Source: Acanthaster planci (lineage: Eukaryota > Echinodermata > Asteroidea > Valvatida > Acanthasteridae). Taken from it: 11,807 bases of DNA. The stretch is from NCBI RefSeq assembly GCF_001949145.1, contig NW_019091560.1:1-11807 (forward strand), written 5' to 3'. A program made the translations under genes and the position numbers. Positions 1 through 8,603 of this stretch are shown here, piece by piece. The notes under the pieces are model-generated. The model was not told where the DNA came from. It searched no databases and saw nothing but the letters and a program-made list of their open reading frames with translations. Each line of letters opens with the position of its first letter. Position 1 is the first letter of the stretch.

Positions 1-87
1 GTACTCATCACTGGAAAAGTACGAATAACATATCCAGAACCAGTTAAAAGCAAACTACTGGATGAATCATGCAGCGGATTGCGCTGA
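1..87 (+). CDS. Possible 3'-terminal exon of an unidentified gene (partial)
   Basis: Frame 1 is open from the first base of the window to a TGA at 85-87, giving 28 codons that begin VLITGKVRITYPEPVKSKLL. The other two forward frames close within about 55 bases. The composition looks protein-like and an AATAAA lies about 75 bases after the stop, as expected for a short terminal exon and 3' UTR. No splice acceptor can be judged because the window begins inside the frame. I do not recognise the protein, and an open frame this short can arise by chance. Confidence 0.27.
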   Translation, partial: VLITGKVRITYPEPVKSKLLDESCSGLR

Positions 88-159
88 AGACAGGATCATG
101 TGATCGCAAGGATGGAAGAACGGTGCGGTGCAAAACCTGTTATGCAGCATTGTTAGACC

Positions 160-165
160 AATAAA
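160..165 (+). promoter_or_regulatory. Candidate polyadenylation signal AATAAA
   Basis: A canonical AATAAA is followed 20 to 85 bases later by GT-rich sequence (runs such as CTTGTGTTTGTGTAG near 233-250), the usual arrangement of a cleavage signal and downstream element. It would serve the possible terminal exon at 1-87. The hexamer alone is common in AT-rich DNA, so support comes only from its placement. Confidence 0.3.
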
Positions 166-946
166 TCTGCGAGTCCAGAAACGAAACTTGTGCCCATTCT
201 TGTGCATTTTGTAAGATAGATTTTGGGTGCCCTGCTTGTGTTTGTGTAGACATACAACATGGAAATGCACACAACCACAGCAAGCACATGTACATGTCAT
301 TCAAGCACGCGTTTGTCGGTACATGCACTTATACTTTTATAGTCCCGGCAGTTCATGCTTGTACATTCCTTCCCTGCACCAGTGCTTTCATTTTGCTTTT
401 CGTGTCTTTGATTAAATTTTGATTGAAAGGCTCCTATCTTAGGTCTGCAGTAGCCTGAGGTGATAAAGGGAACAGGAAACTTTCCACGTACATTACGTTG
501 TTTTCCCCAAAGATTTCTCAAACACTTTCTCCAGCGAATGCTGTTTTCAAGTTGATATTATTACCATTTTTGGACAGACTTTTTCACTCGTATAATCATA
601 TCTACACCTGTAAATATGTATCTTGTCAGATATAATTTTTTCAGCAAATTTCAATAGTCCCTGGCCAGTCGGTCACAACATATTCCTATCACAAGTATCA
701 GCCCTGGCAGTGGTACAGCCTGACAAATCACTTGGAAGAAATAAGATGGCATTCAAGACCTTGTTTATTCGGAAAACACTGAAATAGTTCGCCAAGATTT
801 GCAGCTCTCAAGAATGGACAGTTTTGTTTATTAAACACCAACGTACACTAATGTTCCAGTGTAATGTTCACGCATATTAGTGAAAGAAACCACATGAATT
901 AAGTGTAATGGTGTTGTACGTGTACATTGTTTGAAAATGTCTTTGG
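166..946. other. Non-coding stretch, nothing recognised
   Basis: All frames are broken by frequent stops, and the short open frames on both strands have no recognisable motif. Several ACATGT-type motifs occur near 285-300. A 13-mer GAATTAAGTGTAA near 896 recurs near 2186, which is too short to define a repeat family. I see no RNA gene or transposon end. Confidence 0.5.
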
Positions 947-1238
947 TTGGAAAGGATCAAGTAGACCAAAACATCATTTTCCTCCTAATTTTTGCAAACT
1001 TTAATGTGGGACCTTTTTGGTGCAGTATGTGATCCGATGGATGCTTACGACATCTTGAATCAGGTTTCATGGAAATGGAGGGACTGGTCTGGATTTGGGG
1101 CCAAAAAAACAAATTTGTATATTGCGGTTGTTGGAAAGGTCCTAGTGGACCATAGCATCATTTTTCCTCATAATATTTGTAAACTTAAATGTGGGATCTT
1201 TGTGGTCCAGTGGGTGATCCGATGGGTACTTACGACAT
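947..1238. repeat. Two-copy diverged tandem repeat, 184-bp period
   Basis: Copy 1 (947-1053) and copy 2 (1131-1238) align over about 107 columns with one gap and about 17 mismatches, near 84 percent identity. Each starts TTGGAAAGG and ends in a CTTACGACAT block preceded by GATCCGATGG. The start-to-start distance is 184 bp, and the 77 bp between the aligned parts shows no clear counterpart after copy 2. Because 184 is not a multiple of three and the frames differ, this is not a coding repeat. It may be the remnant of a minisatellite or two tandem ends of a dispersed repeat. Confidence 0.75.
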
Positions 1239-1440
1239 TTCACATAAAGTTGGGTCTCTGTTTTTCAAGATCTTGAGAATTTTTTCAAGCAGTGGCAGCG
1301 CATGTAAAATTAAGCAAAAATTTCTCTGCGCATTCGATGAATCACAATGACACGTACAATACATGTACTACATGTATGTGCAAGATTTTGGCCATGTCTG
1401 TATCACTTGGCTACGGTATGAAATCGTATGACATGATGTA

Positions 1441-1448
1441 TGACGTCA
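1441..1448. promoter_or_regulatory. CRE-like palindrome TGACGTCA
   Basis: The perfect octamer TGACGTCA is the consensus binding site of CREB/ATF bZIP factors. It retains its CpG in a CpG-poor region. No transcription start or gene is visible beside it, so function is unproven; a related half-site ACGTCA occurs near 2505. Confidence 0.2.
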
Positions 1449-1886
1449 CACGAGGCACACAAACTGCATCTACTTTCACCACTGATCACTGATTTTCCCA
1501 ATAACCATGTGACCACAGAAAGTGACATATCATTAAAAACCAAACTGAAAATAGATCCGATACATCACACCGCGAATGCAATCGACAAAAAAGACTGGAT
1601 TTGCTAAACAAAGACACATGTACAATTTAAGGGGCCAATTTTATTTAATGGTAGAAAGACTAATTTCGGTTACAAAATACTACATGTAGTATCTCAGTGT
1701 TAATTATTGTGTCCCAAACTACACCACGAGATTAAATAAAAAGTGTGAAAATAATTATCCCAGGAAAGCCACGCAGGAGTGGGTCACCATAGTGAGCACG
1801 TGCTTGCGATCGCACTGCATGGATAGTGTGTACAGGTACGTGTCTGCACTCCGTGTGATCACAAAAACATCTACTGGTGGGCCATG

Positions 1887-1902
1887 CTGGCCGGCCGGCC
1901 AG
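1887..1902. repeat. 16-bp perfect GC palindrome
   Basis: CTGGCCGGCCGGCCAG is its own reverse complement and is made of overlapping GGCCGGCC units. It stands out in AT-rich surroundings and contains two CpG sites. Its role is unknown. Confidence 0.6.
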
Positions 1903-2090
1903 TTGCAGCGCAGTGGCCTTGCAATGCAGTTTGTATGCGTTGATTTTTACAGAATAATTTTACACTAATCCCACTGTCAATTAGACTGTTAATCTGTGGG
2001 TTTTAGCACCTCCACGGGTGGGAAGCTGGATCAGCCAAACCGTTATGAATAACAATAGAGTGCCTCACCTCCTGGAAGCTCATGTAAAAG

Positions 2091-2186
2091 CACCGTGAAA
2101 CTACAATGAACTAATCCCCTGCCGAGTAGGCTCACTTTGCACAGTGAAACAGGACTTACTTTGCCATGTAAGAAAGTTTCACGGTG
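2091..2186. repeat. 12-bp inverted repeat with 72-bp spacer
   Basis: CACCGTGAAACT at 2091-2102 is matched by its exact reverse complement AGTTTCACGGTG at 2175-2186. The arms do not extend further. The spacing could suit a very small terminal-inverted-repeat element, but no matching target duplication is seen beside the arms. Confidence 0.4.
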
Positions 2187-2929
2187 AATTAAGTGTAAAC
2201 TATATTTTCATGGTGTTGAGATTCATAGTGTGATGTATCCAGTAGTAAGCTTTTTTTGTCTCCTTTTTTATATTCGGATGTTTAATCTTTTGATACGTGT
2301 ACTTTTGCTGAGATCAATTTAATTGGTCAGGACTTTGACATTTTAATGGTTTATCTTAATTAACTTTTATTTTCTGATTATGAGTCATTCATATTCTTAG
2401 AACTGTTTTCCAAAGTTTGACTGCAAGAGGAATAAGGTGACTGCACACCCTGAAGGCCATTGTTATTCCCAAAACATTGGTCTTCATGTAAAGTGCAGAA
2501 GTGAATACGTCACACACACACTTACGTGTGTAAAAAGCATTAGTGAGCGTACCCGAGCGTGAACCAATGCGTGTGCTTACTCCATTTGTTTGCACGGCAT
2601 CTACTGGTTCTAAATGACGTTGCATTTCGGTACTCTATAGTGTCGTTTATAGCACCTTAGTCATTTTTGTATAGACCAACCTACACACACATACCCATAC
2701 ATACTATGCTTTAAAGGGACTTTCACTTTGCCCATAGAACTATTTTACTTAGTATATTTAGTACTTCATTTGGTTTCTGGACCAAACAGAGACTCCTCTG
2801 TTGTCTGTCTGTGATTTCTCCTTCCATCGAACCTGCCATACTTACAAATTTGTCCCTTTACTGCTCTCGGCAAAGACATTGCAAGAGTAAGCCTATTGAG
2901 CTACACATGCATATGCTGCCGGACAGTGG

Positions 2930-2982
2930 GTGGCTCGGACCAGAGCCACATGAATTCCACTTCCACACTTGACTTAGTCAAG
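2930..2982. repeat. Two adjacent small hairpins
   Basis: GTGGCTC (2930-2936) pairs with GAGCCAC (2943-2949) around a 6-base loop. CTTGAC (2968-2973) pairs with GTCAAG (2977-2982) around a 3-base loop. Both stems are perfect but short. They sit in a patch with weak tRNA-like boxes on the minus strand, so an old SINE is possible but not shown. Confidence 0.35.
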
Positions 2983-3595
2983 GGAAGGAGAGATGGTGTA
3001 TTTGAACCCTGAGCAGCATCTGCACTTAGCCCAACACATCTTTGTCATTCCTTCAAGCCCCATTACTGCAAGTCCTTCTCATCACGAGATCTACAGCTAC
3101 ATGTACTTCAAAGCACAGATTTTTTAAAGCTAGGCCCTTCATTTATTTTCATCGTTATTTTATAATTACATTCAGTTAAATAGAATCCCTTGGTTTTTCT
3201 CTTTATTAAATACATTTATTCTCTAAAGTAAGGATATTTGTATATGTTGCACAGTGTAAGAAAACTGTTCATTATCTTAGCCGGAAAGGAATAATCCTCA
3301 CTTATTGTCTGAGTCAAGTAGTAGACAAATAAATAATGTAAGCAGGTGTCATGATTCTCATATTATGCCTGCTATGTCATGTGTCATGAAGCAATACTGA
3401 GTAAGGAACCACAAGTATGTAGGGGAAGGTCGTGGTCAATTAAGGAGGAAACTGGGTTCATGAGAAGGTTGTAAAAATGAAATCTAAGGGACTGGAAGTG
3501 GTCGGGGCTGACCACACTATATCCTGGACTGACCACACTAACCTTCTGGAAGTGCACAGATATTTTCTTAGAAATTAGATGGGAATAAGATGGGT

Positions 3596-3602
3596 TATAA
3601 AG
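3596..3602 (+). promoter_or_regulatory. LTR promoter TATA box (TATAAAG)
   Basis: TATAAAG is followed directly by a purine-rich run (3602-3626) and lies about 215 bases inside the LTR, the expected U3 position. It would drive the genomic and gag-pol RNA of the element. A weaker TATATCC sits at 3519-3525. Confidence 0.5.
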
Positions 3603-3677
3603 AGGAGGAGAGAGAGGGGAAGAGGGTCTTCGAGATTTTGAATTGCAATGTATCACATCTGCTAGCACTACTGTAGA

Positions 3678-3683
3678 AATAAA
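3678..3683 (+). promoter_or_regulatory. LTR polyadenylation signal AATAAA
   Basis: AATAAA lies about 80 bases after the TATA box, consistent with the R region of an LTR. The corresponding part of the 3' LTR is missing, so a transcript from this copy could not end at its own 3' LTR signal. Confidence 0.4.
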
Positions 3684-3700
3684 TAAGTATACATATAGAT

Positions 3701-4333
3701 TAGCAGAAAAGCGTGATCGTGTGGGTTTGTCAGAAGTACAGCGGTTTCGTCGTAAAAAAGATGAAACCACAGTACATTGTGGCAGCGGTAAAGAGTCCGT
3801 CAGATAGTCACAGCTACTACAGAAGAGATGTTCAACCGGTTCAAACGGACACATTCATAGCACTGTGCGGTGAATGAGTCCTTTGCAGTCTTCTGCTATA
3901 AACTTTGAGTGCCGTACTCAGCCTGATGTCTGTGATGGTTGAGCTGGTGATGGTGAAGCGTACAGCACGGACGCTACTGATGATGCCAGAGTTGTCCTGT
4001 TAGTGGACCCCAAGCCAGGGAGTGAGCCGTATGACGTGGGAGCTGTGGTTGAAGACAGAGACGAAGAAGGAGGGGGATCTGCTGATTGTGATGCCACAGA
4101 ATCTAAAGATGGGGTGCTAAGGAGGACGGATGGCAGCCGAGCATGCTGAAGTTGACTACTGAGTTCTGATGTATTTGGGTATGGTGAGTATGATGTATTG
4201 AATATATGAGAACAAGTCTCCACAAATTTTGAGATACATGTGACATGTGTAAGTAATCCAATGTTGCGTATGAATGTAGTTAAGTGTAGTTGCTTCTATC
4301 AAAGTTGTTTCATAAATCTTAGTAGTACAGTTC
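3701..4333 (+). other. LTR U5 / untranslated leader before gag
   Basis: This stretch separates the LTR core from gag. It must hold the end of the LTR and the primer-binding site, but no 12-18 base match to a tRNA 3' end was recognised. A forward frame without an ATG is open from 3943 to the TGA at 4147-4149, with an acidic composition (includes VVEDRDEEGGG). The opposite strand is open over 3918-4223 with a Ser/Pro/Thr-rich translation. Neither resembles a known domain; both may come from base composition. Confidence 0.5.
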
Positions 4334-5629
4334 ATGATCTTTAGCATGCCCCAGCTTCGTTCGTCCACCAAGGCACATACCACGGAAATGAATCAAAGTG
4401 AAATCCACAGTGACCAACAAAAACTTGGGGCGAGTTCAAGTCCAAGTAGTACAGCCCCAGTTGAAAATGATCAGACTGTATTGAGTAGACTTACACCAGC
4501 TGGTATTCCAGATGGTCTCCCACCAGAAATGTGGTTGGAATATCTTCGTATGCAGTCTCACGAACGTATTCAAATGGAGCAAATGGAATTGGCACATGCA
4601 CAAGCTCAAATGCCACCAAACATTGGCACACCTGGGTTCCAGGGTTATTGTAGCTCTGACCAGATTAGGGTCCCAAAATTAAGAGACTCTGACGACATCG
4701 ATGTTTATCTCAAGGCATTTGAGAACCTTGCCCCCATGAATGGCTGGCCTGATGCACAGTGGTCAGCGAGGTTGGTACCCGAATTAACTGGGAAAGCTAG
4801 AGAGGCATATGCGGCATTACCTGTAGATGAAGCAGTTGATTATCATGTCCTTAAGAAAGCTATTTTGGATAGATATGAGATCAAAGCCAAAACATATTGC
4901 ACAAATGGAAACTGTTCGCGACTGGGTCAATGAACTTTCCCATCAATTCACAAATTGGTTGAAGTTCGCTTATATCGATGGTTCCAACCCATTAGACATT
5001 ATTGATCTAATAGTCATGGAACAGGCACTCAACAAATTGCCTTATGACCCTAGACTCTATCTTAGGGATAAAAACCCTAAAACTTGCAAGGAATTAGCAG
5101 GCATTGCGGATGCCTATGTAGCAAACAGGGGAGGTTCAGAATACTGGCGTAAAGCCGATTTGTCAAAAAGTACGTGGCGATCTAGAATCACCATTCTGGT
5201 CACAAGAGTGACTTTGGAAGTAGAAAGAAGTCAAATTCTGGTGAGCAGTCAGGAATGACTTCAGTAGATGGCATAAAAGTTGGTGGTACTGATATTGATG
5301 GACCCAGTAATGACAAAAACAAAAGAGGTTATATGCAAGGGAGTAATGGTCGTGCGGGATCCAAGTATATTCCACTCAGTGAGAGGCAGTGCTATCACTG
5401 TCATGAATATGGACATATAAGTCCCTTTTGCCCTTTAAGGTCGCAGGCCAATCAGGGTAGAAGTAGTAGTAGTCTGGCGCAAGTAGAAGAAACAGCATCC
5501 AGGACAGACAACCCTAAGTTTCGTCAAAACAAGTCACTTACTAAAGGGGCGAATACTAAGTCAGTTAACAGATGTGAAGTACATGTAGTTCCAGGGGTTC
5601 GAACAGCGGTAAATGACCCCATGGAAATT
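4334..5629 (+). pseudogene. gag: gag polyprotein remnant (SCAN-like capsid, zinc knuckle)
   Basis: Gag would build the cytoplasmic virus-like particle and package element RNA. The first ATG in frame is 4334; a second at 4346 begins MPQLRSS and is an equally good start. Residues 65-93 form a Glu/Met/Gln-rich probable helix. The capsid begins near residue 115 (nt 4676) with RDSDDIDVYLKAFENLA and GWPDAQW, followed by LTGKAREAYAALP, which is typical of Gmr1/SCAN-type capsids. Near 4895 the frame changes. The second half (from 4905) includes IVMEQALNKLP and the KTCKELAGIADAY helix, matching the C-terminal half of the SCAN fold. A second frame change near 5180 returns to the first frame, which carries a basic stretch and a CCHC knuckle. 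Two frameshifts make the copy non-functional. The gag/protease boundary is approximate. Confidence 0.88.
5390..5431 (+). other. CCHC zinc knuckle of gag nucleocapsid
   Basis: The translation CYHCHEYGHISPFC fits C-x2-C-x4-H-x4-C exactly. All four zinc ligands and the Gly before His are kept. Such knuckles bind the element's RNA during packaging. It lies between a Lys/Arg/Gly-rich tract and a Ser-rich tract, as usual for a nucleocapsid. Confidence 0.93.
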
Positions 5630-5935
5630 CAACTTCAAAAGTGTATGCTTGACGGTACTGTGGAAGGCAAGCAGGTCTGAATATTGCAAGATTCAGTTTG
5701 CACACAAACAGCAGTTAAGGTGATGTTAGTACCAGCCAAGTGTTATATGCCAGGTAGGCATGTCACACTCCGTGGAGTAGGAGGACAAGTGACTGCACCT
5801 TTGGCCTTAGTAGACCTGAAATCTGCAGTAGTTTCAGGAAAAGTAGTAGTTGCAGCGCTTGATGGGCTGGAAAGAGATGTCTTGTTAGGACACGATCGCT
5901 ATGAAAGGTGTGGAGAAATCCTAGCTAAAGAAATG
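5630..5935 (+). pseudogene. pol: Aspartic protease remnant
   Basis: Retropepsin-like proteases cleave the Gag-Pol precursor. An in-frame TGA at 5678-5680 lies four codons before the active-site aspartate (5690-5692). The active site reads Asp-Ser-Val where Asp-Ser/Thr-Gly is required, so the catalytic glycine is lost. Downstream, the flap-like VTLRGVGG segment and the final strand with DVLLGHD (about 5876-5896) are well kept and match gypsy/Gmr1 proteases, which end in a similar VLLG-D motif. The protease shares the frame of the zinc-knuckle region, so gag and protease were probably translated as one polyprotein. The stop could be read-through in principle, but ordinary decay fits better. Confidence 0.75.
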
Positions 5936-6195
5936 TGTGTTTTGACCAGAGCACAGGCTCAGACAGAGTTAGAAGATTATGTGGCAGGAGAATATGAATT
6001 AATGTCCGGTGATATTGAAGTACAACAGATTACTGGCAAAGTACACAGTACAGATAGTAATGATGTAGGTGATGTACAGGTAGATGAACTGGGTATGCAT
6101 AGATCATCTTCAAGTGCAAAGAGTAAGAGTAAAACCTTGAATGGCGATGTAAACACATCAACTGTTGAGTACAAAGATGACAAAACCTTAAAAAA
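5936..6195 (+). other. Protease-integrase linker region of pol
   Basis: The protease frame continues openly through about 85 residues with no recognised fold, rich in Asp, Ser and Lys. It contains a LTRAQAQTE segment (about 5941-5967), which resembles the L-TRAQ-type segment between protease and the following pol domain in many gypsy elements. No catalytic motif is present. It is part of the same polyprotein, and the boundaries are estimates. Confidence 0.5.
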
Positions 6196-7651
6196 CTCTC
6201 TCCAGTTTGGCAGAACAGCCTTAATCAACTTGCAACACAGTGATGAGAGTTTGCAAGGCATTAGGGACAGGCTAGTTGCTATGAGTGAGGTGGAAAAACA
6301 CAGGGTGTGCTTTTATGATAGGGATGGATTGATCATGCGCAAATGGGAGAGGAAATCTGATCCAAGTGATATTGTGCATCAGATAGTGCTTCCACAAAAG
6401 TGTAGGCTAGAAGTACTTCAGCTGGCACATGATGCTATTCTAGCAGGCCATTTGGGGGTATCCAAAACCAAAGATAGGGTACTCTCACATTTTTACTGGC
6501 CAAGTATATTCAAGCAAGTTGCCGACTTCTGTCGCAGCTGTCAAGTTTGCCAATTCACTGACAGACTAAAAGTCCTCGTTAACACCCACTGTGCAATCTG
6601 CCTATCATTCAGACTCTATTCAAGAGGATAGGAATTGACATTGTAGGTCCTTTCCCAAGATCCATAAAAAGGAATAGGTACCTGTTGACAATTTCTGGTT
6701 ATAATTTCTATCCCTTTACCAAATATTTGGGCTGACACGGTAGCAAATGCCCTGATTCAAGTATTTTCAAGAGTGGGATTGCCAAAGGAAATTGTGCATG
6801 ACCAAGGTACAAACTTCATGTCTCAGATCATGAAAAATATGTGCCAGAGTCTAGGGATACAACAAATGCCCACAACACTGTACCATCCACAAACCAGTGA
6901 ATTGACTGAACACTTTCATGGTACGTTAAAGAACATGATCAAAACCTTAGATGACAAACAAATGAAAAGATGAAATGAATGCATTCCACCATTTCTGTTT
7001 GCATACAGAGAAGTACCTAGTCAGGCTACTGGGTACTCCCCATTTGAGTTGTTATATGGGAGAAAGGTGAGGGGTTCACTGACTTTGATTACAGAGCAGT
7101 GGACAACAGATGATGACCCATCCCCAGATGTAGTTCAGTACATGATAGATATCAAGCACAGGATGATCAAGTTGAAGGCCAAAGCCACAGAAAATGTACA
7201 AAAAAAAAGTCAGATTAAAATGAAGGAATACTATGACAAGAATGCTCCCCCGTGGATATTTGAACCGGGGAATAAAGTGCTATTGTTCCTACCAGTGGGA
7301 AAATCCAAGCTTGAGAGCAAATGGCAGGGTCCATTCGTGATTTTGAGGAAAGTTAATGAGGCAAATTACGAAGTCAAATTGCCTAATAAACGCAAGTCTG
7401 AACGAATCATCCATGTAAATATGATGAAGCTGGGGTATGATAAAGATCATGAGAAACGAATGGCAGAATGCCACTATATTATTGCTGAGATTTACTCTTT
7501 CTCTGTTCATGATAACAATAATGTAAACCAGCAAAAGGATGACATAGACGGAAGTATGGATATGGGGTTGAGTTACTATCAAACCCAGACATGGCAAGAT
7601 GCATCTATTGCTGACTCATTGACACCTACCCAAAGAGAAGAAGTGTTTACT
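6196..7651 (+). pseudogene. pol: Integrase remnant, gypsy type, placed before RT
   Basis: Integrase joins element DNA to the host chromosome. The N-terminal HHCC zinc finger is intact: His at 6428 and 6449, Cys at 6539 and 6548 (H-x6-H-x29-C-x2-C), with HLGVSKTKDRVL and FYWP between. The frame breaks near 6575. The core resumes in another frame with GIDIVGPFPRS, whose first catalytic Asp is at 6637-6639, then shifts again near 6700. The second Asp is in VHDQGTNF (6800-6802) and the Glu at 6908-6910, exactly 35 residues later, so the DD35E triad survives. A TGA at 6971-6973 sits where relatives usually have Trp. After it come FAYREVPSQATGYSPFELLYG and the GPY/F module (WQGPF at 7322-7336). The last 65 or so residues form a linker to RT. 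Confidence 0.92.
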
Positions 7652-7652
7652 T

Positions 7653-8603
7653 AAGTCGTACCGTAGTGTATTCTCAGATGTTCCAGGGAGAACACATTTA
7701 GTGAAACATGAAATCAAAACACAAGGGCCACAACTGATAAGACACAGAGCGTATCGTACTCCATATGCACTCAAAGATTAAGTTCAAAATGAACTTCAGA
7801 GTATGCTAGGAATGGGAATAATTGAACCAATTTCTAGTTCTTACACATCAACAATTATAGCTTTAAAAAAAACTAATACATGTAAGCAGATTCGAGTAGT
7901 CACAGATTTCAGGTCGCTGAACAAAGTTACGGATTTCGACCCGTATGAGATGCCTAGAATTGATGAAATTCTGGAGGATGTAGCGAGTGCAAAATTCATA
8001 TCCACTATCGACTTGACAAAGGCCTTCTATCAGGTTCCATTGGATGAAAAGACGAAAGAGAAATCATCCTTTGTGACACCTTTTGGTCAATTTTGTTACA
8101 ATGTGTTGCCCTTTGGTATGCAGAACAGTAGTAGCACATTTCAAAGATTGATGGATACAGTTCTTGCTGGTTGCCAAGGCTATGCAAAGGCATACATCGA
8201 TGACATCAGTGTATACAGTCGCACATAAGAGGAGCATATGTTCCATGTAAGAGAAATGTTGTGTAGATTAGCAGAAGCAGGCTTAACAGCTAAACCACTC
8301 AAATGTAAAATGGCTTATCCAAAGGTTGTATCTTTGGGTCATATCATTGTTGGTGGTGTCATACAGCCACTGACAAATAAGATAGAAGCAGTGGTAAATT
8401 TTCCCAGGCCTGTGACCAAAACACAGGTCAGAGCATTTCTGGGCCTATCGGGGTATTACAGAAAATTTGTACCACACTATGCTACACTAGCAGTTCCATT
8501 GGTGGAACTCACCAAAAAGAGTGCCCCCAACACAATTGAGTGGAACAACAGATATGAGCGAGCTTTTGTTACCTTGAAGGAAAAGTTCTCAAACCTGCCA
8601 GTC
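7653..8603 (+). pseudogene. pol: Reverse transcriptase remnant, gypsy type
   Basis: RT copies element RNA into DNA. The domain starts just after the integrase linker with FSDVPGRTHLV, typical of the start of Gmr1/gypsy RT, in a frame +1 to integrase. An in-frame TAA at 7779-7781 interrupts it. The next part has GIIEPISSSY, the DFRSLNKVT fingers motif, STIDLTKAFYQVPL with the first catalytic Asp at 8010-8012, VTPFGQF, LPFGMQNSSSTFQRLM and the catalytic YIDD box at 8193-8204. A second TAA follows at 8226-8228. The thumb and connection continue in the same frame with GLTAKPLKCKM, LGHIIVGG and VRAFLGLSGYYRKFV. All three active-site Asp residues remain; the stops alone would block synthesis. Confidence 0.95.

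Larger units (their letters stand above)
1239..3381. other. Non-coding flank upstream of the retrotransposon
   Basis: No open frame on either strand has a recognisable domain. The stretch carries several TACATGTA octamers (1360, 1369, 1681, 3098), a CRE-like octamer, a GC palindrome, a spaced inverted repeat and two small hairpins, each listed separately. A minus-strand open frame of 78 codons at 2389-2625 matches nothing I know and overlaps a CA-rich microsatellite-like patch near 2510-2530. This is best read as intergenic or intronic DNA. Confidence 0.5.
3382..3700 (+). repeat. 5' LTR (right end unresolved)
   Basis: The left edge is set by homology to the 3' copy at 9526: 3382-3540 aligns without gaps to 9526-9684 with 9 differences. 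The copy begins TGTCATGA, consistent with the usual TG start. Beyond about 3549 the 3' copy no longer aligns, so the right edge cannot be found by comparison. The TATA box and AATAAA show that the LTR extends at least to about 3700, and it could reach about 3900. Inside U3 are two copies of CTGACCACACTA (3508-3519 and 3529-3540) and a GTGGTC/GACCAC hairpin (3498-3515). No clear tRNA-complementary primer site was found downstream. Confidence 0.8.

Noticed and set aside
992-1276. Forward open frame of 94 codons over the tandem repeat
   Set aside because: The two repeat units are read in different frames, so the frame is not conserved between copies and coding is unlikely.
2389-2625. Minus-strand open frame of 78 codons
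   Set aside because: No recognisable motif, and it overlaps a CA-rich simple repeat.
2816-2915. tRNA-like boxes on the minus strand (box A-like TAGCTCAATAGG at 2892-2903, box B-like GGTTCGA at 2827-2833)
   Set aside because: The boxes are about 70 bases apart, too far for a normal tRNA, no acceptor stem pairs, and no SINE tail or target duplication is visible. A very old SINE remains possible.
3384-3854. Minus-strand open frame of 156 codons across the 5' LTR
   Set aside because: It is antisense to the LTR promoter region, shows no known domain, and its apparent internal peptide repeat comes from the repeated CTGACCACACTA DNA motif. The matching frame in the 3' LTR runs on into unrelated DNA.
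3700-4200. Candidate primer-binding sites beginning TGG (for example 3781, 3935, 4013, 4130)
   Set aside because: None extends into a convincing match to a common tRNA 3' end. The LTR right edge is also unknown, so position cannot help choose.
6640-6720. Integrase core thought at first to lack a catalytic Asp near 6700
   Set aside because: The Asp commonly seen in that segment of gypsy integrases is not part of the DD35E triad. The triad residues at 6637, 6800 and 6908 are all present.
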